A stretch of DNA of 64,000 bases from Acinetobacter sp. YWS30-1 (GTDB taxonomy: Bacteria > Pseudomonadota > Gammaproteobacteria > Pseudomonadales > Moraxellaceae). Numbering within the stretch: position 1 is the first letter of the stretch; every line of letters begins with the position of its first letter. The stretch lies in assembly GCF_033558715.1 (NCBI RefSeq), contig NZ_CP114606.1, positions 3,012,089 to 3,076,088 on the forward strand. The letters are read 5' to 3'. The notes below the pieces were generated by a model. That model was given only the letters and a program-made list of their open reading frames with translations. It was not told the DNA's origin and ran no database searches. The position numbers and the translations under genes were made by a program. Shown here piece by piece: positions 27,710-41,613 of the stretch.

Positions 27710-28639
27710 CTACCTATTTTTAGATATTTCCCTAAAACCCTCAATATAATCATCAAGTAAATTATAGTGGGCAAGCATTCTAAAAGCATTTCGATTCGCG
27801 GCATCTTGTCTATGAGCTTCCGTAATACTGCAAATTTCACATGTCTCAGATTCAGTATTTGATAAAGGCTGGGGACATTCTTTACAAACTTTATGAGCTA
27901 AAATAATTTCTTTTTTATCAAAAATATAAGATCTATTATCTAAATCTGTAAAAAATGGAGAAGAAGAAGTCTTACTAATATTAAGATAGTAAACCTTAAT
28001 ATTATACTTCTCTGAGATTTCCAATAATTTCGTTTTATTTGAATCCGATATATTTTTTCCTAAAACAATAGATTTAATAGCCTCAATAGGAATAAAGAGA
28101 AGATCATTTATACCTATTTTTTCAATGTAATCCCCTGTAGCTACAAATCGACATTCTTGTTCATAACTCCATTCTTTATATTTGGAAAAATATGCATTGT
28201 ATCTTACTGTTTCATATAAAAATCCTAAGTATCTAGGTTTCCCAATTCTAGAAGCCATTTTTAAAATTTCTGCAATATTTTTATCAGGCTCTGAAATGTA
28301 CTTTACATCCTTGATAGAAGCCTCTGCAAAATGTTGTTGTAATACCTCAAGATCAAATTCGATAACATAGCCCGCATGATTACTTGCATAATGTGCCCAC
28401 ATTGGTAATGAGAGTAATGATCTTGAGAAACAAGTAGTTGGAATCTGTGGAATTTTTTGTATTACATCATAATAAAAAGCTAGATCTTGAGTCTCTACAG
28501 AAGTATCTAATCCTAAAAATAATTCGTATGGATCATTGTAATCTTGAGGCAAAGTGCACTTTACAGCACAAAAATCATCTCTAATAAAAATCTTCTCAAT
28601 TAAATCATCATCTTTTGGAAAAAATTTGAATAGTGACAT
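27710..28639 (-). CDS. DUF2971-domain protein with C-terminal zinc-ribbon-like motif
   Basis: A 309-residue protein. The core has the DUF2971 signatures SLPMWAHYASNHAGYVIEFD (near residue 80) and the EWSYEQECRF block (near 175). The C-terminus adds CKECP and CEIC, about 15 residues apart, a likely metal-binding finger (near residues 250-275). DNA here is clearly more AT-rich than the neighbours, with many A-ending codons, a hint of horizontal acquisition. DUF2971 has no settled function. It has no transcriptional partner except perhaps the ankyrin gene 87 nt downstream. Confidence 0.8.
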   Translation of the reverse strand: MSLFKFFPKDDDLIEKIFIRDDFCAVKCTLPQDYNDPYELFLGLDTSVETQDLAFYYDVIQKIPQIPTTCFSRSLLSLPMWAHYASNHAGYVIEFDLEVLQQHFAEASIKDVKYISEPDKNIAEILKMASRIGKPRYLGFLYETVRYNAYFSKYKEWSYEQECRFVATGDYIEKIGINDLLFIPIEAIKSIVLGKNISDSNKTKLLEISEKYNIKVYYLNISKTSSSPFFTDLDNRSYIFDKKEIILAHKVCKECPQPLSNTESETCEICSITEAHRQDAANRNAFRMLAHYNLLDDYIEGFREISKNR

Positions 28640-28703
28640 AGCTAAAACATTCGTTGATTAAAAGTTAAATTTTTTCTCTTAAATTATATTATAAATTAAT
28701 AGC

Positions 28704-28732
28704 ATATAAAAAAGCCCCCTTTCGGGGGCTTC
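28704..28732 (-). terminator. Terminator of the downstream aromatic-acid transporter gene
   Basis: AGCCCCC, 4-nt loop, GGGGGCT; on the minus strand it is followed by TTTTTTATATG, 20 nt after the stop of the MFS gene. Confidence 0.85.
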
Positions 28733-28750
28733 TTATTTCAAACTTAATAT

Positions 28751-30100
28751 TTAAGCTTTTGCAGGAATCGTATCTGCTGAACCAATCTTTTCAGATTCAT
28801 CATCATGCATGATCAGAGCAACTGCAATCGCTGTAATCAGTACCGGTAAACCCACTGCCATAAAGTTAAAGTGTGCAGGCAGGTTCATACCCAGTAAGCC
28901 ACCAATCAGGATCGGGCCAACAATCGCGCCCATACGACCAATCGCAGATGACCAGCCAATACCTGTTGAACGTACTGCTAATGGGTAGAATTGTGCAACA
29001 TAGCTGTATAGCAACATTTGCGAACCGATTGATGCTGCACCTGCTAAGAACACCAGGATGTAAAGCAGGAACTGGTTAGATGCAAAGCCCATTGAGCTCA
29101 TCACAATCGCACCCATCATACCGAGGAACATCAATACCGGTTTCAGGTGGAAACGGTCAGCCAAAATACCACCACCGACAATGCCAACCACTGCACCTAC
29201 GTTCATCGCCATCATGAACATCAGGCTGTTGTCCATTGAGTAACCCGCTGCCATCATCAGCTTCGGTAACCAGCTGCTCAGCGCATACATAGTTAGTAGA
29301 CAAGTAAAGAAAGCAACCCAGAACAATAACGTATTTACCGCACGGCCACGACGGAACAGGCTCACCACGTTTGCTGCTTCAGGTACATTTTCCTGTGGTA
29401 GTTTAAAGGTGGTAGTGTCTGTAACGCTTAGATTTGGAGCCAAACGACGCACAATTTGACGTGCTTTTTCCTGTTTGTTGTCTTTGACGATAAAGGCTAA
29501 AGATTCAGGCAGGAATTTCCAGATCACAGGCAATAAAAATAATGGAATACCTGCGATAAAGAACATGATTTGCCAACCAAAACTTGGGGTAAACCATGAA
29601 CCCAATAAGGCAGCCATCACACCACCTACCGCATAACCACTGAACATGGTCGTCACTAAGGTACTACGCATTTTTTGTGGCGCATATTCAGAGGTCAGTG
29701 CCACCAGGTTTGGCATTACACCACCAATGCCCAGACCGGCAAGGAAGCGTAAAATACCGAACTCAGTCGGGTTTGAGGCAAAACCACCGGCAAAGGTCAG
29801 ACCACTAAATAATACGATACAGATCATGATGACTTTTTTACGGCCAATTTTATCTGCCAGAGAACCAAAGATCATCGCACCAAACATCATGCCGGCAAGC
29901 GCAGTACTGGCAAGCATTCCCGCTTGAACGGCACTTAAGCCCCAGTCCTGCATTAATAAAGGTAAAACAACACCATTGATTGCTAGATCGTAGCCGTCAA
30001 ACAAGATAATGAGTAAACACCAAGCAACTACATTGAAGTGAAAAGGCGTAAATTTCGCATTATCGACTACAGAATTTATATCTACTGTTTCCGTTGTCAT
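28751..30100 (-). CDS. MFS aromatic-acid:H+ symporter (AAHS family), copy 1
   Basis: A 449-residue major-facilitator protein with 12 helices. Family marks are FDGYDLAINGVVLPLLMQ in helix 1 (Asp motif of PcaK/BenK/VanK-type carriers), the loop 2-3 motif GSLADKIGRKKV, and the repeated loop GGGILADRFHLKPV between helices 8 and 9. The frame opens at a TTG (30163), but ATG 30100 (MTTETVDINSVV) matches the start of the paralogue and has GGGAG upstream. It probably imports an aromatic acid (benzoate, 4-hydroxybenzoate, vanillate or similar); no catabolic genes are beside it, so the substrate is open. Confidence 0.9.
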   Translation of the reverse strand: MTTETVDINSVVDNAKFTPFHFNVVAWCLLIILFDGYDLAINGVVLPLLMQDWGLSAVQAGMLASTALAGMMFGAMIFGSLADKIGRKKVIMICIVLFSGLTFAGGFASNPTEFGILRFLAGLGIGGVMPNLVALTSEYAPQKMRSTLVTTMFSGYAVGGVMAALLGSWFTPSFGWQIMFFIAGIPLFLLPVIWKFLPESLAFIVKDNKQEKARQIVRRLAPNLSVTDTTTFKLPQENVPEAANVVSLFRRGRAVNTLLFWVAFFTCLLTMYALSSWLPKLMMAAGYSMDNSLMFMMAMNVGAVVGIVGGGILADRFHLKPVLMFLGMMGAIVMSSMGFASNQFLLYILVFLAGAASIGSQMLLYSYVAQFYPLAVRSTGIGWSSAIGRMGAIVGPILIGGLLGMNLPAHFNFMAVGLPVLITAIAVALIMHDDESEKIGSADTIPAKA

Positions 30101-30466
30101 CGTTCTCATCTCCCATGAGTACTTGTCCATAAAATCCTTTTGAATATCTAGGGGAATATTCAAGTTTTAGCAATATACGCAAGTGGGATTTAGTGCACAA
30201 TAAGACCAAATGATGGAGCAATTTCAGCCATAAAATAGCGGCTATTTGTGTGATTTATCACATTTTTATAAAACTAAATAATTGAATAATTAGACATTTA
30301 TTATTCTCATTAAAATGCTTATATAAATAGTCTATAGACCAATGATTTTTTGATTTATTCAATTTTTTATGAATGATTTTTATACTTTAAACAAAAAATC
30401 CCTTTCTTATGAAAGAGATCTTTTGACTTAATTCAGATTTATAGCAAGTGGATTGGCAAAAAGTGA
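30101..30466. other. Gap between the two tandem MFS genes
   Basis: About 366 nt, very AT-rich. It must hold the promoter of the first transporter. No gene and no obvious terminator for the upstream copy were seen. Confidence 0.35.
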
Positions 30467-31831
30467 CTAGGTTTTAATAGAATTCAGCTTCTGTTTCGCC
30501 AGTAAGGTCTCAGCATTTCGTTCTGCATTTAGATCTTTACGTACAATCATCGCCACTGAAATCGCGCCAATAATGGCTGGAATCGCAACTGCCAGGAAGT
30601 TCATTTTATGTGGCAGCTCCATACCCAACAGGAATCCAATAATAATTGGACCAACAATTGCCCCTACCCGACCGACTGCAGACGCGCAACCAATACCAGT
30701 AGAACGGATTGCCAATGGATAGTACTGAGCCACGAAACTATAGAGCAGAATACTGCTACCAATTGCCGAAGCACCTGCAGCAGCGACCAGCAGATAGATC
30801 ACAGCTTGTGGAGAGTTAAAGCCTAATCCAACTAATGAAACTGCACCCAACAGGAACATGCCAATAATGACGGGTTTCAGATGGAAACGATCCGCCAGAA
30901 TACCACCACCAATGGTTCCAACCACTGCACCAATATTCATGGCCATCAGGAACATCAAACTGTTACCCAGAGAATAACCCGCTGCCATCATCAGTTTTGG
31001 TAACCAGCTACCCAATGCGTAGACCATAAGCAGACACATAAAGAAGCAGCACCAGAATAATAAGGTACTCATGCTACGGCCCTGCTTAAATAAAGCAGCA
31101 ATTGAAGCATCGGGTGCATGCACTTCATTCAGTACAAACTGGGTACTTGCAGTGACATTTTGCTCAGGACTGATCTGCTGAACAATTTTACTGGCCTTCT
31201 CATTTTGCTGTTTTTTTACCAGGAAAGTTAAAGATTCCGGTAAATACAAATACAGTATAGGCAGCATCAATAATGGAATACCTGCGATATAGAACATGAT
31301 TTCCCAACCAAAACTTGGGGTAAACCAGGCACCTAATAACGCCGCCATAATCCCGCCGACTGCATAGCCACTAAACATGGTAGTGACTAAAGTGCTGCGC
31401 ATTTTTTGTGGCGCATATTCAGAAGTTAATGCGACCAGATTCGGCAATACACCGCCAATACCTAAGCCGGCAATAAAACGCAGGATGCCAAATTCAGTCG
31501 GACCAGAGGCAAAACCGCCCCAGAACGTAAATCCACTGAATAAGGTCACACAAATCAGGATGACATTTTTTCGTCCAATTTTATCTGCCAGCATACCGAA
31601 GAGCATGGCACCAAACATCATGCCGGCCAGAGCGGTACTTGCAAGCATTCCGGCCTGAACTGCCGTCATATTCCATTCTTGCATCAGTAGGGGTAAAGCA
31701 ACACCGTTGATTGCCAGATCATAACCGTCAAAAATAACGACAAATACGCACCAAAGTACGATCTTTAAATGAAAAGGTTTAAACTTTGCTTCATCCACTA
31801 CAGCATTCACATTCACTGTTGTTGCTGTCAT
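30467..31831 (-). CDS. MFS aromatic-acid:H+ symporter (AAHS family), copy 2
   Basis: A 454-residue paralogue of the gene at 28751-30100, in the same orientation, with near-identical motif order: FDGYDLAINGVALPLLMQ in helix 1, GMLADKIGRKNV in loop 2-3, MRSTLVTTMFSGYAVGG in helix 5, GGGILADRFHLKPV. The N-terminus MTATTVNVNAVVDEAKFKPFH mirrors copy 1. GGAGGTGAGG upstream of ATG 31831 is a strong ribosome site. Tandem duplication followed by divergence is the simple explanation. The substrate is unknown. Confidence 0.9.
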   Translation of the reverse strand: MTATTVNVNAVVDEAKFKPFHLKIVLWCVFVVIFDGYDLAINGVALPLLMQEWNMTAVQAGMLASTALAGMMFGAMLFGMLADKIGRKNVILICVTLFSGFTFWGGFASGPTEFGILRFIAGLGIGGVLPNLVALTSEYAPQKMRSTLVTTMFSGYAVGGIMAALLGAWFTPSFGWEIMFYIAGIPLLMLPILYLYLPESLTFLVKKQQNEKASKIVQQISPEQNVTASTQFVLNEVHAPDASIAALFKQGRSMSTLLFWCCFFMCLLMVYALGSWLPKLMMAAGYSLGNSLMFLMAMNIGAVVGTIGGGILADRFHLKPVIIGMFLLGAVSLVGLGFNSPQAVIYLLVAAAGASAIGSSILLYSFVAQYYPLAIRSTGIGCASAVGRVGAIVGPIIIGFLLGMELPHKMNFLAVAIPAIIGAISVAMIVRKDLNAERNAETLLAKQKLNSIKT

Positions 31832-31873
31832 TTTTCCTCACCTCCAATTGTGAGCTTTTTTATTCTATGAAAA

Positions 31874-31887
31874 AATGAACGTTCATT
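31874..31887. promoter_or_regulatory. 14-bp perfect palindrome upstream of MFS copy 2
   Basis: AATGAACGTTCATT, 43 nt before the start codon. It has the form of a TetR-type operator. No regulator gene is adjacent. Confidence 0.45.
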
Positions 31888-32117
31888 CACTTTTGTATAT
31901 AAAATGGATGATTCTTTAAACCTTGTCTACTGCAAAACTTACCAAGTTAGATTTTTTTAATAAAATTTAGGCTAAAGTCGTAGATCGAATATTTTTTAGA
32001 CAGACCAATAAGAAAATAAGGCTAATTGAATTAATTATATTTTTCACGTTATTTATATTTTTATTATTTAGGCATGATTAGGAGGTTATTTACTTCTTTT
32101 CCTAAAACCCCACGCAT

Positions 32118-32150
32118 AAAAAAGCCCCCTGCGTGAGCAGAGGGCTTTTG
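32118..32150 (-). terminator. Terminator of the rRNA operon
   Basis: In the minus-strand RNA AAAAGCCCUCUGC, loop UCAC, GCAGGGGGCUUUU (one U-G), followed by T-rich sequence. It lies about 10 nt after the 5S end. Bases 31832-32117 hold no gene. Confidence 0.9.
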
Positions 32151-32159
32151 GAATAATGA

Positions 32160-32274
32160 GCTGGCGATGACTTACTCTCACATGGGAGACCCCACACTAC
32201 CATCAGCGCTAAGAGGTTTCACTTCTGAGTTCGGGAAGGGATCAGGTGGTTCACTCTTGCTATGGTCGCCAGCA
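32160..32274 (-). rRNA. rrf: 5S ribosomal RNA
   Basis: About 115 nt, in the minus-strand RNA beginning TGCTGGCGACCATAGC and containing CCCGAACTCAGAAGTGAAAC, the conserved 5S core; the ends pair (TGCTGGCGA / TCGCCAGC). It is the last gene of the operon, just before the terminator. Confidence 0.95.
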
Positions 32275-32477
32275 CAACTGGTATGCTTACTCGCTATGGT
32301 CTTATCTACGTTGCTTGCGCTTCGTTTGCCTAGCTTTCTTCAAATAGAATGCATTAACAGATGTATCTGAGTCGTAGTAGTTTGTTCGATTAGCTTAACT
32401 AAATCAAGGCTTCGTCTGATCGTTAGATCAATATGAAATCAATTGATGCTTTATATACAACTGCTTGGGTGTTGTAT

Positions 32478-35367
<2,890 letters not shown>

Positions 35368-35764
35368 ATACAACCCCAAACAGTCGTTTATCCCACAAGT
35401 AGGATAAACAACATAATCAACCAATCACTCAGTTAATTACACAGTTAGAGTCTCGTGAACTTAATCACTGTACAGCTTCAATTAGATTCATATACCAAAA
35501 CGCTTGATTCAGTTAATTTCGCTAGTTCTCATTCAATCACTTCAACAGTCAATCTTGCGATCTCTCGTTTCCGCTCTTTCATGAGTATGAACAAATTATT
35601 TCAACTCAAATATATTCTGTTAATGATTTAATGCATCCTCGTCGGATTGCATTACTGTGATAAATCACAGAGCTTAATAACAATGCCGCGCATTATACGC
35701 CGCTTTCTTACTAAGCTCTATAAGCTATCAAACCGTTTGCTTATTACGTATTCGAACGAATACG

Positions 35765-35840
35765 TGGTGGAGACTAGGAGAGTCGAACTCCTGACCTCCT
35801 GCGTGCAAAGCAGGCGCTCTACCAACTAAGCTAAGTCCCC
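35765..35840 (-). tRNA. tRNA-Ala (anticodon TGC)
   Basis: A 76-nt cloverleaf with encoded CCA. It begins GGGGACTTAGCTTAG, has the anticodon loop CTTTGCACG and the T-loop GTTCGACTC. It is the spacer tRNA nearest 23S. Confidence 0.97.
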
Positions 35841-35886
35841 AGCTTATCAATAAGTCAATGTTTCTGTTTTTCTGTTTTCTGGCAGA

Positions 35887-35963
<77 letters not shown>

Positions 35964-35977
35964 TCAGATACATCGTC

Positions 35978-36001
35978 ATGAAGAACAACTTGTTGTGGAT
36001 T
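35978..36001 (-). other. 3' arm of the 16S rRNA processing stem
   Basis: Complementary to 37699-37721 across the 16S gene: ATGAAGAACAACTTG plus TGTGGATT pairs with AATCCACA plus CAAGTTGTTCTTCAT, with one extra base. This is the expected RNase III stalk. Confidence 0.75.
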
Positions 36002-36024
36002 CTTACCAATCGTCAATCTTTCGT

Positions 36025-37563
<1,539 letters not shown>

Positions 37564-37698
37564 AATCATTTCGAACTTTATAAGTAAAGCTCTTAAACTT
37601 GGCTCATCAATTTTCTGACTTAAATTTCGCTCAAATAAACTTCGAGTAATTCAAACCAATCAATCAATGAAAATAATTTCGATCAATCAACCAGTAAA

Positions 37699-37721
37699 AA
37701 TCCACACAAGTTGTTCTTCAT
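37699..37721 (-). other. 5' arm of the 16S rRNA processing stem
   Basis: Partner of 35978-36001, inside the leader about 140 nt before 16S. Confidence 0.75.
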
Positions 37722-37837
37722 AATCTCTTAATGATCTTTCTAACATCTCGTCAATGCCAGAAGCTGGACTTCGATAAACTTAACAACTCAACGCTTCGTG
37801 TTTCGTTCGTTTCCGTCTATCTCGTCGGTATGGGTGC

Positions 37838-37865
37838 ATTCTAGAGGATTTCAGAATCATTGCAA
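37838..37865 (-). promoter_or_regulatory. rRNA operon promoter
   Basis: On the minus strand TTGCAA (37860-37865), 16-nt spacer, TAGAAT (37838-37843), then a GC-rich discriminator GCACCC, as in growth-rate-regulated rRNA promoters. A very AT-rich stretch upstream (37866-37985) could be an UP element. Transcription would start near 37831, giving a leader of about 270 nt. Bases 38000-38293 hold no gene that I can support. Confidence 0.8.
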
Positions 37866-38293
37866 CCCCCAATTCACTATATTTTTCACGTATGTATCTT
37901 TTTTCTACGAATTTCGTTAAAAAATCGCTTTTTTATCTAAATTTTGAGCATTTTTCTTCTAAAAAACCGTATTCATTGCAATTCAATTTAAAAAAGTAGA
38001 ATTTATTAAGACCTGATAACTATCAAAAAACTGTGACTTTTGAATAAGACCGTAAAATTTAAGGGCTGTATCCAGAATTTTCCGAAATTTTCTTATATCA
38101 GCTTACATATTTTGCTGTTTTCTATCCGACTTATATATATGGAGCTTTTTGTAAGGTCAAAATCCTTGCTGTATACAGGTTTTTTCTTAACCCTGCTTTT
38201 AAGAAGCAAAAATGAGGATATGATCTTTCTAGATTTCAGATTATCCAGAAAGCTTATTTAAGCGCAGAAGAATAAGCAGAAGATTAAAATCGA

Positions 38294-38638
38294 TTAAGCC
38301 ACATTTGAGTATCTATCTTTTACCCAATGCTGCATCACTTCCTCAATCACTTCTTTCTTGCCGTTGTAATCTTCAGCAGCAAACAATAATTTGGCCCGAC
38401 GTGGCAGACGTTCTTTGACTAATGAAAAGAGTAAATAGTGGGAGGCAAGATCTAATTGCTGAAATAAGGTCTGTGCCTGATCAAAAGATTTTTGTTTCTG
38501 CTCAGCAGACTCATATTCGAAGAGAAAACGCAAAATGAAATTGATGTCTTCATCAAACATCTGTTCAGTCTGGTATTGATACACCTTATTTACCTTTCTT
38601 TTTATAGATGGATTGAGATTCAAAGATGATTCATTCAT
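38294..38638 (-). CDS. Hypothetical protein
   Basis: A 114-residue hydrophilic, probably helical protein (for example FILRFLFEYESAEQKQKSF and LASHYLLFSLVKERLPRRAK). No membrane segment, signal peptide or recognisable motif. It is isolated, with the rRNA promoter on one side and a candidate RNA gene on the other. Codon use and length suggest a real gene; I do not know its family. Confidence 0.65.
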   Translation of the reverse strand: MNESSLNLNPSIKRKVNKVYQYQTEQMFDEDINFILRFLFEYESAEQKQKSFDQAQTLFQQLDLASHYLLFSLVKERLPRRAKLLFAAEDYNGKKEVIEEVMQHWVKDRYSNVA

Positions 38639-38729
38639 CTCACCATGGATTTAACCCGAATCCAAGTTGATTCACCCATCTTTGTTTTGAATTTATTGAA
38701 GATTGAACATATAGCCAGACAACACCAAT

Positions 38730-38915
38730 AAAAAAGGAAGAGATCTCTCCCAAAATCTCTTCCTTAGAATTGAATCTTTACCCGATCCATTATGTCATTA
38801 TTATAGTTATTCACATTATATTAACTTGTCTCTTTACTTAGAGACCTGATCAATTATGGAGTTGTCTGTTATTGATCATTACCCTCTAGATATGCTTTTC
38901 ACGGAATCTCTAGAC
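38730..38915 (-). ncRNA. Candidate structured small RNA with its own terminator
   Basis: Between the tyrS terminator and the hypothetical gene a leftward RNA of about 185 nt can be drawn. Possible promoter: TTGCAT (38945-38950), 17-nt spacer, TAAGAT (38922-38927). Hairpins: CTCTAGA copies at 38884 and 38908; TGATCAAT/ATTGATCA at 38847-38878; GTCTCT/AGAGAC at 38828-38845; and a final AAGGAAGAGAT/ATCTCTTCCTT stem at 38734-38765 followed on the minus strand by TTTTTATT. A terminator with no coding gene before it is the main argument. It matches no RNA family that I know. Confidence 0.45.
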
Positions 38916-39032
38916 GAATAAATCTTATACACAAAAAACCAGAAATGCAAGCCAAATGGCAAAATTTAAATGTTGTTTTTATAAGGTTTTTTTTGAATTT
39001 CTATATTTATATAATTCATATACAGCTTAAAA

Positions 39033-39063
39033 AATAAAAGCAGGCCGAAGCCTGCTTTTATTT
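39033..39063 (-). terminator. Terminator of tyrS
   Basis: AAAAGCAGGC, loop CGAA or TTCG, GCCTGCTTTT, about 20 nt after the tyrS stop, with a T-rich minus-strand tail. Confidence 0.85.
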
Positions 39064-39082
39064 CAATAACTTAGAACCAGCC

Positions 39083-40297
39083 TTAGTCAACGAAGGTCAC
39101 TTTTGCAATTGCTTTTTTGCTGGCCTGAATAATTAAAGTTACGTTCTCTTTCACAGAAAAAGACGCATCAACCGGTTTCCAGTCCACTTTTACAGTGCCG
39201 CGGCCTAAGGCATCTTTAGCTTGAGCAGCATTTTTGGTTAAGCCAGCTTCACGTAAAATTGAAGTAATGAAGATCTCACCACCAAATTCGCCACGTGAAA
39301 TAGTCACTTCTGGCGTACCTTCAGGCAGTTCACCTTCAGTAATGATATTACCTGCACCTTTATGGGCGTGAGCGGCAGCTTCAGCACCATGGAAACGTTC
39401 CACCAGTTCCAGCGCAAGAATGCGTTTCACTTCCTGCGGGTTACGGCCTTCTTCGATTTCTTTCAGTAAGCCTTGGATTTCTTCTATAGACTTGAAGCTG
39501 AGCAGATCGAAATAACGCTCAATCAATGAATCTGGCATAGACAGTACTTTCTGATACATCGCGCCCGGTGCATCAAATACACCAATATAGTTGCCTAAAG
39601 ATTTAGACATCTTGTTCACGCCATCCAGACCTTCAAGAATTGGCACAGTAATACATACCTGCGCTTCCTGGTTATAACGGCCTTGCAGGGTACGGCCCAT
39701 CAACAGGTTAAAGGTCTGGTCTGTACCCCCTAACTCCACGTCAGCTTCTAAAGCAATTGAGTCATAACCTTGAACCAGTGGATATAAGAATTCGTGAATC
39801 GCAATCGGTTGCTGATTGTTATAACGCTTGGTGAAGTCATCACGCTCTAACATACGTGCAACTGTTTGTTGTGATGCCAATTGAATCAGGTCAGCTGCAG
39901 TTTTTTGTGCAAACCATTCCGAGTTAAACACGACTTTGGTTTTGTTTGGATCAAGAATTTTAAATACTTGTTCTTGATAAGTTTTTGCGTTTTCTAGCAC
40001 CTGCTCACGTGACAATGGCGGGCGGGTTGCGCTCTTACCCGTTGGGTCACCGATCATCGCAGTGTAGTCGCCGATCAGGAAGTACACTTCATGACCCAGG
40101 TCCTGGAATACTTTTAATTTATTGATTAAAACTGTATGACCTAGGTGCAGGTCCGGTGCAGTTGGGTCAAAACCCGCTTTAATTTTTAAAGGACGATTCT
40201 GCTTTAATTTCTTCAGAAGGTCTTCTTCAGAAATAATTTCGTGGGTGCCTCGTTGGATGAGGGCAAGTTGTTCTTCAGCCGGCAAGAAATTTGACAT
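39083..40297 (-). CDS. tyrS: Tyrosyl-tRNA synthetase
   Basis: Class I aminoacyl-tRNA synthetase charging tRNA-Tyr. The HIGH-type motif DLHLGHT (near residue 46), the KMSKS motif ([12 protein letters not shown], near 230) and a C-terminal S4-like RNA-binding region are visible. The frame opens at 40315, but ATG 40297 ([10 protein letters not shown]) has GGA upstream and is the usual N-terminus, giving 404 residues of the TyrRZ type. It is divergent from anmK. Confidence 0.96.
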   Translation of the reverse strand: MSNFLPAEEQLALIQRGTHEIISEEDLLKKLKQNRPLKIKAGFDPTAPDLHLGHTVLINKLKVFQDLGHEVYFLIGDYTAMIGDPTGKSATRPPLSREQVLENAKTYQEQVFKILDPNKTKVVFNSEWFAQKTAADLIQLASQQTVARMLERDDFTKRYNNQQPIAIHEFLYPLVQGYDSIALEADVELGGTDQTFNLLMGRTLQGRYNQEAQVCITVPILEGLDGVNKMSKSLGNYIGVFDAPGAMYQKVLSMPDSLIERYFDLLSFKSIEEIQGLLKEIEEGRNPQEVKRILALELVERFHGAEAAAHAHKGAGNIITEGELPEGTPEVTISRGEFGGEIFITSILREAGLTKNAAQAKDALGRGTVKVDWKPVDASFSVKENVTLIIQASKKAIAKVTFVD

Positions 40298-40378
40298 CAC
40301 AAAATCCAAATACATCAGTTATTCAATTTGTGCGATATACTAACACTTTTTTAGCACATTGCAGGCTTAAGAATAATC

Positions 40379-41506
40379 ATGACAGCGATCTATATTGGGG
40401 TAATGACCGGCACAAGTATGGATGGTGTCGATATTGTTGCTGCTTCTTTTGATCCACTTCAGCTTCATGCCACCCTCACCTTGCCTTTTGATCCCGATCT
40501 TCGTGATGAACTGATGGCACTGACTTTGCCAGATGACAATGAAATCGACCGCATGGGCAAAGCTGATGTCGCATTGGCACAAATGATTGGTCATGGCATC
40601 AATATGCTGATTAAAGAAAATAATTTAGATCGATCTCAAATCAAGGCGATTGGCTCGCATGGTCAGACCATCCGCCATCGCCCCGAACATGGCTTTACCC
40701 TGCAAATTGGTGATCCAAATATTATTACCGAAATCACCCAGATTCCGGTTATTTCCGATTTCCGTCGTCGTGATCTGGCTGCTGGCGGCCAAGGCGCACC
40801 TTTGGTTCCCGCTTTCCATCAGGATGTGTTCCAGCATGAAAGCATTCATCGTGTAATTCTGAATCTAGGCGGCATTGCCAATGTCAGCATTCTACCGGCA
40901 GGCCAGCCAGACAAGGTTTATGGGTTTGATACCGGCCCTGCCAATATCCTGATGGATGCCTGGTGTGAACGCTATACCGGCCAACCTTATGATGAAAATG
41001 GCAACTGGGCGGCTTATGGCACCCCGATCCGCAGCCTGCTGGATCGCCTACAGGAACACGAATATTTTTCCAAAGAGCCGCCAAAAAGTACCGGCCGTGA
41101 AGACTTCAACCTGGAATGGCTGGATGAACAGATTGCTGACTGGCGCAATGATCTTCAATATGATGAACTTGAAGATACCCCAGAAAATGTTCAGGCAACC
41201 TTAATGAAGCTCACGACCCGTGCAATTAAAAAAGCCATTTACCGTTCTGGTCTGGATACCGGTGAAGTCTATGTCTGTGGCGGTGGTGCTTATAATTCGT
41301 ATTTACTGGAACAGTTGCGCTGGCGTTTGCGTAAACATCACTGGAGCGTACAAACCACAGCCGATCTTGGCTTAAATCCGACTTGGGTAGAAGGCACAGC
41401 TTTTGCCTGGCTGGCGATGCGTTTTATGAATCAACTCAGCGGCAATCTGCCGGCTGTGACAGGTGCATCAGGTTATCGTGTTCTGGGTACAATTACCTCT
41501 ATATAA
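40379..41506 (+). CDS. anmK: Anhydro-N-acetylmuramic acid kinase
   Basis: Phosphorylates and opens 1,6-anhydro-MurNAc from cell-wall recycling, giving MurNAc-6-phosphate. The 375 residues start MTAIYIGVMTGTSMDGVDIV, the ATP-binding GTSMDG signature, with GSHGQTIRHRP near residue 95, FDTGPANILMD near 185, and the C-terminal CGGGAYN loop near 300. The tyrS/anmK divergent pair is common in Acinetobacter and relatives. A bidirectional terminator follows. Confidence 0.97.
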   Translation: MTAIYIGVMTGTSMDGVDIVAASFDPLQLHATLTLPFDPDLRDELMALTLPDDNEIDRMGKADVALAQMIGHGINMLIKENNLDRSQIKAIGSHGQTIRHRPEHGFTLQIGDPNIITEITQIPVISDFRRRDLAAGGQGAPLVPAFHQDVFQHESIHRVILNLGGIANVSILPAGQPDKVYGFDTGPANILMDAWCERYTGQPYDENGNWAAYGTPIRSLLDRLQEHEYFSKEPPKSTGREDFNLEWLDEQIADWRNDLQYDELEDTPENVQATLMKLTTRAIKKAIYRSGLDTGEVYVCGGGAYNSYLLEQLRWRLRKHHWSVQTTADLGLNPTWVEGTAFAWLAMRFMNQLSGNLPAVTGASGYRVLGTITSI

Positions 41507-41540
41507 GAGCAGCTTTAAGCTCACTATATAGTCATAAAAA

Positions 41541-41570
41541 AAGGTCTGCATATTTGCAGACCTTTTTTTA
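41541..41570. terminator. Bidirectional terminator after anmK
   Basis: AAGGTCTGCA, loop TATT, TGCAGACCTT with A-run and T-run on either side; ten perfect pairs. Confidence 0.9.
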
Positions 41571-41574
41571 TAAT

Positions 41575-41613
41575 GAAGAATTATATTTAGATCATGTCTA
41601 AATATAGTTCTTC
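41575..41613. repeat. 17-bp hairpin abutting the lytic transglycosylase stop codon
   Basis: GAAGAATTATATTTAGA and TCTAAATATAGTTCTTC around a 5-nt loop, with one mismatch that is a U-G pair in the plus-strand RNA. It begins directly after the minus-strand stop at 41614. It has no T-run. Confidence 0.6.

Noticed and set aside
38040..38261. 73-residue frame upstream of the rRNA promoter
   Set aside because: Low-complexity, no ribosome site, no family, and it lies in the rRNA promoter/UP region.
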